Shown one piece after another: positions 52,852 to 63,502 of a stretch of 64,000 nucleotides of DNA (within the stretch, counting starts at the first letter, position 1; every line of letters begins with the position of its first letter). Source of the stretch: Caldicellulosiruptor diazotrophicus (GTDB lineage Bacteria > Bacillota > Thermoanaerobacteria > Caldicellulosiruptorales > Caldicellulosiruptoraceae); NCBI RefSeq assembly GCF_017347585.1, contig NZ_AP024480.1, positions 1,200,001 to 1,264,000 of the forward strand. The letters run 5' to 3'. The position numbers and the translations under genes were made by a program. Below the pieces are notes generated by a model, which worked only from the letters and a program-made list of their open reading frames with translations, ran no database searches and was not told the DNA's origin.

Positions 52852-53516
52852 GCCCTCCATTTCGTAATAAAAACCAAAAAAATATCCTTCATCTGTCGAA
52901 TTTTATGTAATAAATCTTTTAAACTTTTCCCTTTTTCATTGTGTGAAAAATCAAACTCAATCTCTCTAATCTCATAACCCATCTTAATAAAATCAATTAA
53001 CATTGAAATATCTACTCCGTACCTATTGGGAATACATTTAATATCTTTTAAAAGAGAAAATGGAATTATCCTCTGCCCACTAAGACAATGATCAATCTTT
53101 TTTTTGGTATAAATTCTAACAACAAACTTGGCAAATCTTTTAACAATTCCAAAACCCTTTTTACTCACTTTTATAGGATAACCAATTATTATTTGTTTAT
53201 CATTTAGGATAAAAACTTTTTCGCAAAATGCTTGCAGGTCTTCCTTATTTACCAGTATGTCGCCATCTAAAAGTATCAATTTATCAAAATTGTTGTTTTT
53301 AAGATATTCAAATGCTGTTTTAAGAGCCGCACCCTTACCTTTGTTTATATTATGCCTTAGTATAGTGCACTTATCACACTTTAGCGAAATTTTCTTCTTA
53401 GAGCCATCATCGACAACAATTATATTCTTTACAAACCATATATTAGACAAATCTATAATTAACTTTTCAAGAGATTGTGGAGGATTATATACAGGAATTA
53501 CCACGACTATATTCAA
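52848..53516 (-). CDS. family 2 glycosyltransferase
   Basis: A GT-A fold glycosyltransferase, about 222 residues from a TTG at 53516 (GAGGAAG site; the frame runs on to 53600, into the SteB-like gene). NIVVVIPVYNPPQSLEKLI is the usual start, IIVVDDGS the first nucleotide-binding Asp, ILRHNINKGKGAALKTAFEY and LILLDGDILVN (the DxD-like motif) follow, and HCLSGQRIIPFSLLKDI lies in the acceptor half. Dolichol-phosphate-mannose-synthase-like in shape, without C-terminal membrane helices. It is coupled to the MraY-like gene. Confidence 0.85.
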   Translation of the reverse strand: MNIVVVIPVYNPPQSLEKLIIDLSNIWFVKNIIVVDDGSKKKISLKCDKCTILRHNINKGKGAALKTAFEYLKNNNFDKLILLDGDILVNKEDLQAFCEKVFILNDKQIIIGYPIKVSKKGFGIVKRFAKFVVRIYTKKKIDHCLSGQRIIPFSLLKDIKCIPNRYGVDISMLIDFIKMGYEIREIEFDFSHNEKGKSLKDLLHKIRQMKDIFLVFITKWRA

Positions 53517-53556
53517 TTGTCTTCTTCCTCTCGCAAGTAGTTTGAAAACACAAATT

Positions 53557-54501
53557 CTATTGCATAGCATTTGAAGACTGTAACCTCTTAAATTGTTCAA
53601 GTAAACTTTCTCTTCTCTTTTTCAATGAATTTTCAGAAACATCAATACTTGTAAAAGCATTGGGCATTAAAAAGTTTGCTTCTTTTTTAGTACCATAATT
53701 GCCATTTCCACCTCTTATGAGCTCTACAAGAGAAACTTTACCTGTCAGTTCATCAACATTATCAACTGTATCCAAGCCCATACTTTTATACTTTTCACAA
53801 TAGTTTATCTCACTGTATGATTGCTCAACACCAATAACATTAAGGTCGTTTATATTTCTCAACTTTTCAATAACTTTTCTATCAACCGCGTTAAAAGTAT
53901 CATTTTGAAGTGTATTCCCACCAGCTATTAAAATTGTATCAGCAATCTCTCCTGATAGTCTATTTGTTTCTATATATCTGTTTTCTATTAGTTTAACAAG
54001 GGTACTATTTTCAATATTAAATGTGGTGTACAGAGCTAAACTGGCTATCATGTCTTCATGAGGATTATATTCTGAAATAGCATTTGTTTTGTTATTTAAA
54101 ACATCAATAAAAGATTTTTTTACTTTTACAATCCTTGCTAACTTTATTTGGTTTTTTCTCAAAAAATCTATAAGGTCATTATATGAATAATCTGTTGACG
54201 TTACAATTAGACTTACAACTGCATTACTTTTGCATGTTTTAAGGTACGCGTTCACAAGAGTGTCATTTATTTTTCCCAACTGATTTATCTGTGTTTTGTA
54301 CTCATCAATCTCTTTTAAAAGCCTATCATTTTCTTTTTTCAACTCAACTAAATTCTTATCTATGAGAATCAACTGCTGCTGAAACTGTTTCTGAACAAAT
54401 TTTTCACTATTTACAGAAAATCCAATAAGAATTCCAACCCCAAGAGCAACAAAAATTGAAGCAATAGTAATGACAAAATACTTTATACTAATTCCATTCA
54501 T
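53557..54501 (-). CDS. steB: SteB/MctB-like membrane-anchored coiled-coil protein
   Basis: A 314-residue protein with one N-terminal transmembrane segment (FVITIASIFVALGVGILIGF), a coiled coil (about 35-75) and an extracytoplasmic domain. Databases label the family copper transporter MctB (DUF3186), but in Corynebacterium SteB works with SteA at the division ring. It directly follows the SteA-like gene, which supports that reading over a copper role. An ATG at 54501 has AACTACCTC-type spacing from steA. Confidence 0.8.
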   Translation of the reverse strand: MNGISIKYFVITIASIFVALGVGILIGFSVNSEKFVQKQFQQQLILIDKNLVELKKENDRLLKEIDEYKTQINQLGKINDTLVNAYLKTCKSNAVVSLIVTSTDYSYNDLIDFLRKNQIKLARIVKVKKSFIDVLNNKTNAISEYNPHEDMIASLALYTTFNIENSTLVKLIENRYIETNRLSGEIADTILIAGGNTLQNDTFNAVDRKVIEKLRNINDLNVIGVEQSYSEINYCEKYKSMGLDTVDNVDELTGKVSLVELIRGGNGNYGTKKEANFLMPNAFTSIDVSENSLKKRRESLLEQFKRLQSSNAMQ

Positions 54502-54507
54502 TCTTAA

Positions 54508-55623
54508 CTACCTCAAAATTACTCTAAGTTTTAGTTGAATCAAATAGAAAAAGTACTGAAAAGGTGGAGTTACCATGAGGATTGCAAGTATAGGAATAAG
54601 CGCAGAAAATAACAAAACGCCGATGTACTTAAAACTTACCTTTTCAGTATAAAGTTTAGACACACCTCTTGCATCCACAAGCTTTGAACCTATTTTTAGC
54701 CTGACCAGAAAAGTGCTTGACATTCCTTTTCGACCTTTTTCTAAAAAATCAAGCATACTACTGTGAGAACCAACTGAAACTATCAGTTCTGCTCCCTTTT
54801 CATAAGCCAAAAGAAGAGCGACATCTTCACTTGTACCAGGACATGCTATTGTTTTTGCCTCAAGTCCTAAAGTCTGTATCTTTCTTAGTCCTGGTGCATA
54901 TCCATTTGGATATGAATGAACAATTATTTCATCACATTTAAAAAGACTCTCTTCAGATACACTGTCCATGTCACCAATTATAATGTTTGGTCTTATCTTT
55001 TCCTCAAGCAATGCGTCAGCAGCACCATCAACTGCAATTACAACTGGTTTTACCTCTGTAATATAACCTTTTATTGCTTTAATATCTTTTTTAAAACTGC
55101 TTCCTCTTGTCACAACAAGTACATGTCTTCCAGCTATTTTTGTTGAAATGTCAGGTATTTCAAATTGTCCCAAGATAAATCCCTTTTCTTTTTTTGCATA
55201 TTCTAATGTATTTTCTATAAAATCTTCTAAAAGATTTTCCATTTCTTTAAAACTCTTCTGATAAAAGGATTCAAATTCTTCTTTAGAAAGATAATTTGCA
55301 ATGCACAGATAATTGCCGTTTAAAAATATCTTATCATCTTTGATTTCTATTATGTCCCCTTCTCTTATTCGATTAAATACATCTTCACCTAAATCATCAA
55401 TTATAATCACATCGTGTGAAAGAAGAATCTTTGTACCAACGGCTGGAAATTTACCAGTAAAAGACTTTGCACAGTTTATTATTACCTTAACTTTTTTTTC
55501 TAAGAGAGAATATGCAGCTACCTCATCAATATCTTCGTGTAATATGACGGGTATTTCACCTGGTCTTAATCTTTTAACCAAATTTTTGGTTCTTCTATCT
55601 ATCCTTACCTTGCCTTTTATCAT
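54508..55623 (-). CDS. steA: SteA-like cytokinetic ring protein
   Basis: A 371-residue protein: an N-terminal domain ([37 protein letters not shown]), a central thiamine-pyrophosphokinase-like Rossmann domain ([40 protein letters not shown]) and two C-terminal hydrophobic segments (about 325-370). This is the SteA family known from Corynebacterium as a division-ring protein that binds SteB. It overlaps mgsA by four bases. Confidence 0.85.
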   Translation of the reverse strand: MIKGKVRIDRRTKNLVKRLRPGEIPVILHEDIDEVAAYSLLEKKVKVIINCAKSFTGKFPAVGTKILLSHDVIIIDDLGEDVFNRIREGDIIEIKDDKIFLNGNYLCIANYLSKEEFESFYQKSFKEMENLLEDFIENTLEYAKKEKGFILGQFEIPDISTKIAGRHVLVVTRGSSFKKDIKAIKGYITEVKPVVIAVDGAADALLEEKIRPNIIIGDMDSVSEESLFKCDEIIVHSYPNGYAPGLRKIQTLGLEAKTIACPGTSEDVALLLAYEKGAELIVSVGSHSSMLDFLEKGRKGMSSTFLVRLKIGSKLVDARGVSKLYTEKVSFKYIGVLLFSALIPILAILMVTPPFQYFFYLIQLKLRVILR

Positions 55624-56048
55624 CGCTTATCACTCTTATTTTTTTGCAATTTTGGGTTTACAATCTCACGCCAAGATAAGTCTCCTCTGTCGAGAGCTTT
55701 TATCAATAGTTCGGCTGTTGCAATGTTAGTTGCAAGAGGAATATTGTGAACGTCACAAAGACGCAAAAGCGCATTTACATCTGGTTCATGGGGTTGAGCT
55801 GTAAGCGGGTCTCTTAAAAATATTACCATGTCAATTTGATTGTATGCAATCAACGATCCTATTTGTTGGTCACCACCAAGTGGACCTGGAAGAAATCTAT
55901 GAACTTCAAGCCCTGTTGCTTCCTGAATTAATCTTCCAGTGGTTCCTGTCGCATATAATGTATGTTTTGACAGTATAAACTTATAAGCTATTGCAAATTG
56001 AACCATGAGTTCTTTTTTCTTATCGTGGGCAATAAGTGCTATATTCAT
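55620..56048 (-). CDS. mgsA: methylglyoxal synthase
   Basis: Converts dihydroxyacetone phosphate to methylglyoxal, a glycolytic bypass. About 142 residues from the ATG at 56048 (GAGGTG site overlapping the rodA stop). [37 protein letters not shown] (phosphate site), [15 protein letters not shown] (catalytic Asp region), [20 protein letters not shown] are family hallmarks. Its place behind rodA and before steA is odd for a metabolic gene but the coupling is tight. Confidence 0.96.
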   Translation of the reverse strand: MNIALIAHDKKKELMVQFAIAYKFILSKHTLYATGTTGRLIQEATGLEVHRFLPGPLGGDQQIGSLIAYNQIDMVIFLRDPLTAQPHEPDVNALLRLCDVHNIPLATNIATAELLIKALDRGDLSWREIVNPKLQKNKSDKR

Positions 56049-56058
56049 TCTCTTCACC

Positions 56059-57168
56059 TCAAAACATAGTTTTTATATTTTCCTTATAGATATTTTGCAC
56101 TATTCCAAGTGATGCCATGGAAGTAAGCATTGAGCTTCCACCATAACTCACAAATGGCAAGGGAATTCCTGTTACTGGCATTATCCCAAGAGTCATTGCA
56201 ATATTTACAAACATTTGAAAACCAAACATTCCTGCAACTCCAGCAACAATATAAGAACCAAGCTTATCTTTACAAGTCGAAGCTATTCTAATAAGATTCA
56301 TTATAAGTAGGGCATATACCACAATTATAATTATACATCCTACAAATCCAAGTTCTTCACCTGCTACGCCAAATATAAAATCTGATTCTTTAACTGGAAG
56401 ATAATCAAGTCTGTTAATTGTTCCCATAAATAAACCTTTACCAAATAATCTTCCTGACCCTATTGCTATCTGCGAGTATATTACCTGCCACCCCTTCCCC
56501 ATCGGGTCAAGCTGAGGATTTAAAAATATTCTTATTCTATCTTTTTGATATTCATGGAGAACAAACTCCCATGCAATAGGAATAAACACCAAAAGAGCAC
56601 CAATTGCTGCATAGAAATATCTAAGGTTTAATCCTGCAACAAATAAAATTGTAGCAATTATAGCAACAAAAACTGAAGCTGTTCCTAAATCAGGTTGCTT
56701 TAAAACAAGAATTATAGGAGCTCCAGCGAAAATTAGTACCTTAGCCAATGTTTTAAGTTTATTAATGTTTCCCTGCAAAGTTACAACTTTTGCAAAAAAT
56801 ATTACCATAAGCAATTTAGAAATTTCAGATGGCTGAAACGAAAAAGGTCCAATTTTTATCCATCTCTGACCACCGAGTACATTTATACCTTTTATATCTA
56901 CGTATAAAAGCAGAATAAACATTATCATATAAATAATAACATAAAAGTTTGCAATTATTCTATAGTCAATTAACGAAAAAATGAAGTACAAGCTCAATCC
57001 TAAAAAAAACCATATGAATTGCGAAATGACCAATTTATATTTTCCTGTCTCCAGAACATTAGTTGCACTTGCAATTAGAATAAATCCTGTAAGACAAAGA
57101 ATTATCATTAAAATGGTTATGACAACGTTGAACCTTTTTTTTATTGTTTGTTCGTTTTGGACCATCAT
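56059..57168 (-). CDS. rodA: rod-shape SEDS peptidoglycan glycosyltransferase RodA
   Basis: A 369-residue membrane protein with about ten hydrophobic segments. SEDS motifs: [83 protein letters not shown] and [15 protein letters not shown]. Together with PBP2 (58975) it would polymerise wall glycan for elongation. It is at the end of the mre-min operon. Confidence 0.94.
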   Translation of the reverse strand: MMVQNEQTIKKRFNVVITILMIILCLTGFILIASATNVLETGKYKLVISQFIWFFLGLSLYFIFSLIDYRIIANFYVIIYMIMFILLLYVDIKGINVLGGQRWIKIGPFSFQPSEISKLLMVIFFAKVVTLQGNINKLKTLAKVLIFAGAPIILVLKQPDLGTASVFVAIIATILFVAGLNLRYFYAAIGALLVFIPIAWEFVLHEYQKDRIRIFLNPQLDPMGKGWQVIYSQIAIGSGRLFGKGLFMGTINRLDYLPVKESDFIFGVAGEELGFVGCIIIIVVYALLIMNLIRIASTCKDKLGSYIVAGVAGMFGFQMFVNIAMTLGIMPVTGIPLPFVSYGGSSMLTSMASLGIVQNIYKENIKTMF

Positions 57169-57169
57169 T

Positions 57170-57472
57170 TCAGTCGTCAGCCTCGTTGTTTAAAATCTCG
57201 GTTTTCTTTACAGATTTTATAGGAATATTGGCAATAAGTGCAGGAACAAATTCCCCTTTCTGCTCAGACGGTGTTCTAGTTATTTGAATTTCTAAAAGTT
57301 TGTCATCAATCACTATGTATTTTTGTATAGCCTTTAAAATTTCATTTTTTATCAATTCTAAAAGTTCTGGTGACACATTTGCTCTGTCGTGAATAATAAC
57401 AAGTTTTAACCTCTCTTTTGCAATATCCTTTGAAGATTGCTTGTTAAAAAACTTGTTAAAAAATTCAAACAT
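57170..57472 (-). CDS. minE: cell division topological specificity factor MinE
   Basis: A 100-residue protein with the anti-MinCD segment SKDIAKERLKLVIIHDRANV near the N-terminus and KNEILKAIQKYIVIDDKLLE then IQITR in the dimerisation half. It drives MinD ATP hydrolysis and so Min oscillation. Presence of MinE together with DivIVA (22131) in one genome is typical of Clostridia. It is 11 bases from minD. Confidence 0.93.
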   Translation of the reverse strand: MFEFFNKFFNKQSSKDIAKERLKLVIIHDRANVSPELLELIKNEILKAIQKYIVIDDKLLEIQITRTPSEQKGEFVPALIANIPIKSVKKTEILNNEADD

Positions 57473-57483
57473 TCTTATTCCTC

Positions 57484-58284
57484 CTAAGAATTATTTAACC
57501 CTAAAAACCTTTTAAGTTTACCTAAAAAACCCAGATTCTCTTCTTCGCTCAAAATTGGAATATTCTCTCCCAAAATCCTTCTTGCTATGTTCCTATACTC
57601 TTGTCCTGCTCTCGATTTTTCATCCATCACAACAGGTTCTCCTTTGTTAGTAGATATTATAATCTTTTCATCGTCAGGTATTATCCCAAGAAGTTCTATC
57701 GAAAGAATCTCAAGAATATCATCAATATCCATCATATCTCCACGCTTGACCATATCAAATCTTATCCTGTTAATAATAAGTTTCGGATTGTGCAGTTCAT
57801 ATGCCTCTAAAAGACCAATTATCCTGTCGGCATCACGTACAGCTGAAACTTCCGGAGTTGTTACCACAATTGCCTTCTGCGCACCTGCAATTGCATTTTT
57901 AAAACCTTGTTCAATCCCTGCAGGACAGTCAATTAATATATAATCAAAATCTTCTTTCAACTGTTCACACAAAGCCTTCATTTGCTCAGGTGAGACAGCA
58001 GTTTTGTCCTTAGACTGAGCAGCAGGAAGCAAGTAAAGTCCATCAAACCTTTTATCCTTAATTAAAGCCTGTTTTGGTTTGCATCTTCCTTCTACAACAT
58101 CTACAATGTCAAATACAATTCTGTTTTCAAGTCCCATAACAACATCTAAATTCCTAAGACCTATATCAGCATCAATCAAAAGCACTCTTTTCCCTAAAAC
58201 ACTTAAATATGTTCCTACATTTGCAGTTGTTGTTGTTTTTCCAACTCCACCTTTACCAGAAGTAATTACATAAACCTCTCCCAT
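57484..58284 (-). CDS. minD: septum site-determining ATPase MinD
   Basis: A 266-residue ParA-family ATPase. Deviant Walker A: VITSGKGGVGKTTTTANVGT; then LIDADIGLRNLDVVMGLENR, DYILIDCPAGIEQGFKNAIA, VVTTPEVSAVRDADRIIGLL. The C-terminal amphipathic membrane helix (LGFLGKLKRFLGL) is present. It recruits MinC to the membrane. Flanked by minC and minE. Confidence 0.97.
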   Translation of the reverse strand: MGEVYVITSGKGGVGKTTTTANVGTYLSVLGKRVLLIDADIGLRNLDVVMGLENRIVFDIVDVVEGRCKPKQALIKDKRFDGLYLLPAAQSKDKTAVSPEQMKALCEQLKEDFDYILIDCPAGIEQGFKNAIAGAQKAIVVTTPEVSAVRDADRIIGLLEAYELHNPKLIINRIRFDMVKRGDMMDIDDILEILSIELLGIIPDDEKIIISTNKGEPVVMDEKSRAGQEYRNIARRILGENIPILSEEENLGFLGKLKRFLGLNNS

Positions 58285-58311
58285 TTTCTAAAACTCTCCT
58301 TTTTGATTATT

Positions 58312-58959
58312 TTAAAATTGTGTAACAGGCTTAACAACTATTGAATCATTTTCTATATATGCTATTTCTGCAACTGACTTTTCGTGTTTGTTTCCTTCAT
58401 CGGGCGCTCTTGCAATTATATTGGCAATCCTGATTTGAACAGGGTCCATCTCAAGCGCAAAAACAACAGCATCTTTGTTACCTGAAATGCCAGCATGTGC
58501 AATTCCTCTGAGTGCTCCCAAGACAATTATATTGTTTTTGGATATTACCTCAGCTCCTGGATTAACATCTCCTATAATTATTATATCAGACTCTGAGGTT
58601 ATAACTTGTCCTGAACGCAGAGTACCTTTATGTACCTTCGCATTGAGCTTTTCTTCTTTTATATTTTCAACTCGTTCTTCTGAAGTTGAAATAAGATTAT
58701 GAAAACTAATCTCATCCCATGGGAATATTATATCATGCACTCCTCCAAATGTCTTCATTATTTCAATTAGTTTTTGTAACTCATAACTATTAAGTCTTCT
58801 TCCAATAAACTGTATAGGTATTTCATACCCTGAAAAGAAATTTTTTCCGTTTATAACTTTTTGCTTAAAATGGTCACAGATTATATCAAAATCACAGCTA
58901 CTGTCCAAAATTACTGCAATTCCTTTTCCAAATCCCTTTAAAATAACAGGTTCACTCAA
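58312..58959 (-). CDS. minC: septum formation inhibitor MinC
   Basis: A 215-residue FtsZ antagonist. The N-terminal domain (1 to about 105) is variable; the C-terminal beta-helix (about 110-210) has GTLRSGQVITSESDIIIIGD, VNPGAEVISKNNIIVLGALR and GIAHAGISGNKDAVVFALEM, the MinC signature that binds MinD. Co-transcribed with minD and minE downstream of mrdA. Confidence 0.95.
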   Translation of the reverse strand: MSEPVILKGFGKGIAVILDSSCDFDIICDHFKQKVINGKNFFSGYEIPIQFIGRRLNSYELQKLIEIMKTFGGVHDIIFPWDEISFHNLISTSEERVENIKEEKLNAKVHKGTLRSGQVITSESDIIIIGDVNPGAEVISKNNIIVLGALRGIAHAGISGNKDAVVFALEMDPVQIRIANIIARAPDEGNKHEKSVAEIAYIENDSIVVKPVTQF

Positions 58960-58974
58960 AAAAATCCTCCCCCT

Positions 58975-61080
58975 TTATTGCTCCCTATTCTCTTGTTGCT
59001 GAGGTAAATTAAAATAAGCATCTATTATATCCCTTGCAACATATGCTGCATATGAACCGTGTCCACCGTTTTCCAAAATTATAGCAAAGGCAATCTGGGG
59101 GTCATCATACGGCGCAAAACCAACAAACCAAGCATGTGCAGCCGATGAGTTTGAATACTGCGAAGTTCCTGTTTTTCCTGCTACAGTAAACGGCAAATCT
59201 TTGAACGCTTGTCTTGCTGTTCCACCCTCTTCGCTTGTAACACTCTTCATTCCTTCAAAGACAGCTTTTTTAGTTGATTCATACATCTTCACCCTGCTAA
59301 GTACTTTTGGTACAGACTTATAAATAACTTTCCCATTTGCATCTACAATCTTGTCTATAAGATTCACCTGATATCTTGTCCCACCATTTGCAACAGTTGC
59401 AATAAAACTTGCCATCTGTATAGGTGTAAATGCGTTTATAGACTGACCAATAGCTGCTAAAACGGTATCACCTGGATACCACGGTTGACCAAATATTTTC
59501 TTTTTATTCTTTTCATTTGCAAGTATACCATTCGACTCACCATCAAGCTGGATGCCAGTCTTGCCACCAAGCCCAAACAGTGTAGCGTATTTATCAATTC
59601 TTCCTATTCCAAGTCGCCTACCTGTTTCATAAAAAAATACATTACAAGAGACCTTTAAGGCATCTACAACATTTACCCAGCCATGTGTTGTACGGTATCT
59701 ATTCCATATCCAGCAGGCGGGTGTAAATCCTGATTTTGCATAGTACAAATATTTACCTGTATCTAATATTTTTTCATCCGGTTTGATGACACCTTCTTGA
59801 AGACCTGCAATTGCTGTCAGTATCTTAAAAGTTGAACCAGGAGGATAAACCCCAGCAATTGCCCTGTTGAACATTGGTCTTGTTGGATCATTAATTAGCT
59901 TATTCCATTCATTTGCAGTAATACCTTTTATAAATACATTAGGATTGTATGAAGGATAACTTGTTAGAGCAAGAACATTACCTGTTTTGACATCAATTAC
60001 TACAGCCGCACCGCTGTTTGCTTTTGGGAATCTCTCACCATAATCACCATTTCTTATCTTCTCCAAAACTTTTTTAAGCGATTCATAAGCAACTTTTTGA
60101 AGTTTAGAATCTATTGTCAAATAGACATTTGCACCCTTCATTGGTTGTTTTTCTATTTTGACATCATTTATTCTTCCAAACTTGTCAACTTCAATAAGCT
60201 GAAGTCCATCCTTGCCACGTAGATAATTTTCGCACTTTTTTTCTATTCCCTCAACTCCAATTAAACTATCCTGTGAATATCCTTTGTCTTTTAGAATTGC
60301 ATATTGCTCTTGAGTTATTTTACCTATTCTTCCTACTACAAACGCATTGTATATTGCATCTTTGTAAACTCTTACTGCCTTTGTATCTATGTTAACAAAC
60401 GAAAAATCTCTGCGCCTTTCTTCAATCTCAGCAATTGTTTTCATTGAAATATCAATTGCAATTGTAACAGGTTGATACATTTGATAATAATTATAAAATA
60501 ACATATCTTCAATTGCCATGACTTGAAGAGTTGTTTGTTGGTCAAGATTTTCTGGAATATAAAACTTCTTTTTTAATAATTCAAAAGCTTGCTTGGCAGA
60601 AAAGTTCAAAGGAATGTCTCTATCTTTCTTCCATTGGGTTTCAACCTTTTTTGCAAGTTTCTTGTCTGTAATACCAAAATTAAATCTGATGGGATTTATG
60701 TCAATTTTAAATTGATTTATAATTTTGTCTCCATTTTTATTTAAAATATTCACGATTTCTATTATCTTTTTTGTAAATTCTCTTTTTTGACTTTCAGTTC
60801 TAAGTTGCTGAGTTTTCATGATCTGAAGAACATAAGCAGGTCTATTATCAGCAAGTGGTCTACCATTTCTATCATAAATAATGCCCCTTGGTGCTTCTAA
60901 ATTTGCTTTTTGCATTAATTTCTTTTCTGAAAGCTCATAGTAATAATCTCCCTTTATAATCTGCAAATAACTCAATCGCACAACTAAAATTACCACAAGG
61001 CAGATAAAAAATATGTATAAAAATGTCCATCTGTTAAATATATTCTTTTCTCTTAACTTTTCTATATATAACATCTTCAT
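58975..61080 (-). CDS. mrdA: penicillin-binding protein 2 (elongation transpeptidase)
   Basis: A 701-residue class B PBP. One transmembrane segment (about 18-40), a pedestal domain (about 55-310, starting KANLEAPRGIIYDRNGRPLA) and a transpeptidase domain with the Ser motif AGVYPPGSTFKIL, the SCN motif in LKVSCNVFFYETG and KTGTSQYSNSS. Partner of RodA and the MreBCD system. It overlaps mreD by four bases. Confidence 0.96.
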   Translation of the reverse strand: MKMLYIEKLREKNIFNRWTFLYIFFICLVVILVVRLSYLQIIKGDYYYELSEKKLMQKANLEAPRGIIYDRNGRPLADNRPAYVLQIMKTQQLRTESQKREFTKKIIEIVNILNKNGDKIINQFKIDINPIRFNFGITDKKLAKKVETQWKKDRDIPLNFSAKQAFELLKKKFYIPENLDQQTTLQVMAIEDMLFYNYYQMYQPVTIAIDISMKTIAEIEERRRDFSFVNIDTKAVRVYKDAIYNAFVVGRIGKITQEQYAILKDKGYSQDSLIGVEGIEKKCENYLRGKDGLQLIEVDKFGRINDVKIEKQPMKGANVYLTIDSKLQKVAYESLKKVLEKIRNGDYGERFPKANSGAAVVIDVKTGNVLALTSYPSYNPNVFIKGITANEWNKLINDPTRPMFNRAIAGVYPPGSTFKILTAIAGLQEGVIKPDEKILDTGKYLYYAKSGFTPACWIWNRYRTTHGWVNVVDALKVSCNVFFYETGRRLGIGRIDKYATLFGLGGKTGIQLDGESNGILANEKNKKKIFGQPWYPGDTVLAAIGQSINAFTPIQMASFIATVANGGTRYQVNLIDKIVDANGKVIYKSVPKVLSRVKMYESTKKAVFEGMKSVTSEEGGTARQAFKDLPFTVAGKTGTSQYSNSSAAHAWFVGFAPYDDPQIAFAIILENGGHGSYAAYVARDIIDAYFNLPQQQENREQ

Positions 61081-61613
61081 TCTTCTCTCAAATTTCTCCC
61101 CTTTTTAAGTTTCAGTAAGTATTTGCTCTCTCTCGACACCATAAAATAAATGAATATCCCAAATACTGAGCTCAGAATAAATTGAACCATAGAATTACTC
61201 AATAATACTGAAGGAACTGGTATTTTATTAAAAGCAATACTTACTGCAGTATATTCCAAAAAATTTAAAGAAAAGATGTAGATTAAAAGAAATAAGAGAA
61301 ATATCTCAACTCTTTGCAGATAAATCTTTTCCTTAAGTCTGTTGGAAATTATTGCAAGTACAACTATTAAAAAGAGATTCAAGAAAAAACTATTTGTAAA
61401 TAAAAAACAAAATACAAAAATAATAAACAGATTAACTATTATTGCATCTAAAAAATCAAAAAATATAACATAACTAATAATAAGCGGTAAAAATAGTAAT
61501 ACAGTGTTCCCTTTAATTTGAATGACTTCTTGCAATATTGTTTGAAAAAAAATTACAACAATAATGTTTATTCCATGTAAAATCAACTTATTCTTTAGCA
61601 ACTTATTTAACAC
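61077..61613 (-). CDS. mreD: rod shape-determining protein MreD
   Basis: A 178-residue, very hydrophobic protein with five or six membrane segments, poorly conserved as usual for MreD; assigned mostly from its place between mreC and mrdA and from the segment SVLLSNSMVQFILSSVFGIF near the end. It overlaps mreC by 11 bases and mrdA by four. Confidence 0.88.
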   Translation of the reverse strand: MLNKLLKNKLILHGINIIVVIFFQTILQEVIQIKGNTVLLFLPLIISYVIFFDFLDAIIVNLFIIFVFCFLFTNSFFLNLFLIVVLAIISNRLKEKIYLQRVEIFLLFLLIYIFSLNFLEYTAVSIAFNKIPVPSVLLSNSMVQFILSSVFGIFIYFMVSRESKYLLKLKKGRNLREE

Positions 61614-62454
61614 CTACCGATAAATTTATATCTTTTACTTGCTTTATTACCATAACATATTCCACGTTTTCGATGTCAGCTAAAGGCTCTATTAAAATGT
61701 TTTTGGTAAGTTCAAACCTGTCGTTTTTTATCTGCACAACCCTGCCAATTGCAATTCCTTTTGGAAATATCTCACCCATTCCAGAAGTCATTACAATATC
61801 ATTAACTTTAATCTTAGAATCTTTCGAGATATATCTCAACTCACATAACCTTTTTGATAAAAGATTGACACTCCCTCTTACAACACCAATTTCTCGTGTT
61901 CTGACAACCATAGCAGATGCTGAAAAGTCAGGGTCAAGAACAGTTATCACCCTCGCCCAGTTTGAGCCAGCATCTGCAACATATCCTATCAATCCCTGAT
62001 TATTGATAACAACCATGTTTTTCTTTACACCATCTTTTTCACCTTTATCTATGATAAAAAAACTAAGCCAAGCTTCTTGAGACCTCTGAACAACTCTGGC
62101 AATTTCAAAACTTGTAGTCAATCCAATTTGCTCTTTTAGCTTCAAAAGTTCTTTTAATTTTATATTCTCACTTTTTACTTCTTCAATGGTAATTTTATCA
62201 ATCTTTAATTTATTCATCTCTTCTTTTAATCGTTTATTCTCAGCAATAATTTGGTTGAGATGAAATATTCCATTTATATACTCTCTTATATCTCTTATAA
62301 TCCTAACTATTTGGGAATTAACAGGGATATATCCGTCTTTCAATTTTCTTGAGATAATATTTGAATCGTAGTTTTTTAGGGATATTACAGTTGCAGCTAT
62401 ACTAAATAAAAATGCAAATAAAACCACAACGGTTAATAAAATATTTCTTTTCAA
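61603..62454 (-). CDS. mreC: rod shape-determining protein MreC
   Basis: A 283-residue protein: N-terminal transmembrane segment (about 5-27), a coiled coil (about 65-95) and the MreC beta domain with VVINNQGLIGYVADAGSNWA, RVITVLDPDFSASAMVVRTR and VMTSGMGEIFPKGIAIGRVV. It links MreB filaments to the wall-synthesis enzymes outside. Seventeen bases downstream of mreB. Confidence 0.95.
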   Translation of the reverse strand: MKRNILLTVVVLFAFLFSIAATVISLKNYDSNIISRKLKDGYIPVNSQIVRIIRDIREYINGIFHLNQIIAENKRLKEEMNKLKIDKITIEEVKSENIKLKELLKLKEQIGLTTSFEIARVVQRSQEAWLSFFIIDKGEKDGVKKNMVVINNQGLIGYVADAGSNWARVITVLDPDFSASAMVVRTREIGVVRGSVNLLSKRLCELRYISKDSKIKVNDIVMTSGMGEIFPKGIAIGRVVQIKNDRFELTKNILIEPLADIENVEYVMVIKQVKDINLSVGVK

Positions 62455-62470
62455 AACATTTCATCCTCCA

Positions 62471-63502
62471 CTACCTTGAACTCCTGTTAATCATTACCTT
62501 TTGCAAGGTTTCAATTTCTTCTAATGCCTTTCCCGCCCCCAGAGCAACGCAATCAAGAGGTCTTTCAGCTATGTGAACAGGAAGACCAGTTTCTTTACTT
62601 ATAAGTTTGTCAAGTCCCTTTAAAAGCGCACCACCACCTGTCAGCATAATCCCTCTTTCCATAATGTCTGCTGCAAGCTCTGGCGGAGTCTTTTCAAGAG
62701 TTTGTTTTATCGCATCAACTATTGCCATAACAGGTTCTTTTAAAGCATCCCTTATTTCTGTTGATGAAACCTTTATAGTCTTTGGAAGACCAGTTATAAG
62801 GTCTCTTCCTTTTATTTCATACCACTCTTCTTTTTCAAGAGGATACGCAGAGCCGATGTTTATTTTTATTTCTTCTGCAGTTCTGTCACCTATCATTAAG
62901 TTATATTCCTTCTTTATATAATTTGAAATTGCCTCATCAAACTCATCCCCAGCAATTCTTAAGGATTTACTGGTGACAATTCCACCCAAGGATATCACTG
63001 CAACCTCTGAAGTGCCACCACCAATATCTACTACCATACTTCCTGACGGTTCATCAACTGGAAGTCCTGCCCCAATGGCCGCTGCCATGGGTTCTTCCAT
63101 TATATAAACCTCTTTTGCCCCTGCTTTGTAAGCTGACTCTTCCACAGCTCTTCTCTCAACTTCTGTCACACCTGATGGAACACATATAACAACTCTTGGT
63201 CTTAAACCAAGAAATGATTTTTTGTATGCTTTTTCCATAAAATACTTTAACATAACTTGAGTTGTATAAAAATCAGCAATAACGCCATCCTTTAATGGTC
63301 TTATTGCCACAATGTTGCCTGGTGTGCGGCCAATCATCTCTTTTGCTTCATTCCCAACTGCCAAAATCTTCCCAGTGTCCTTTTGAACAGCTACAACAGA
63401 TGGTTCATTTACAACAATACCTTTTCCACGCAAATGTACAAGTGTGTTTGCAGTTCCTAAGTCAATTCCCAAATCTCTGTAGAGTGACTTTAAAAGTCCC
63501 AT
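62471..63502 (-). CDS. mreB: rod shape-determining actin-like protein MreB
   Basis: Actin-like ATPase, 343 residues. [20 protein letters not shown] (phosphate 1), [54 protein letters not shown] (phosphate 2) and [17 protein letters not shown] (adenosine) are all seen. The ATG at 63502 overlaps the maf stop by one base and has an AAAGGAGAG site, so it is preferred to a GTG one codon upstream. Confidence 0.98.
   Translation of the reverse strand: MGLLKSLYRDLGIDLGTANTLVHLRGKGIVVNEPSVVAVQKDTGKILAVGNEAKEMIGRTPGNIVAIRPLKDGVIADFYTTQVMLKYFMEKAYKKSFLGLRPRVVICVPSGVTEVERRAVEESAYKAGAKEVYIMEEPMAAAIGAGLPVDEPSGSMVVDIGGGTSEVAVISLGGIVTSKSLRIAGDEFDEAISNYIKKEYNLMIGDRTAEEIKINIGSAYPLEKEEWYEIKGRDLITGLPKTIKVSSTEIRDALKEPVMAIVDAIKQTLEKTPPELAADIMERGIMLTGGGALLKGLDKLISKETGLPVHIAERPLDCVALGAGKALEEIETLQKVMINRSSR

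Noticed and set aside
53557-54501. Copper transporter (MctB) function
   Set aside because: The protein has a single membrane segment and a coiled coil, with no metal motif visible, and is encoded next to a SteA-like gene; the SteB reading fits better.
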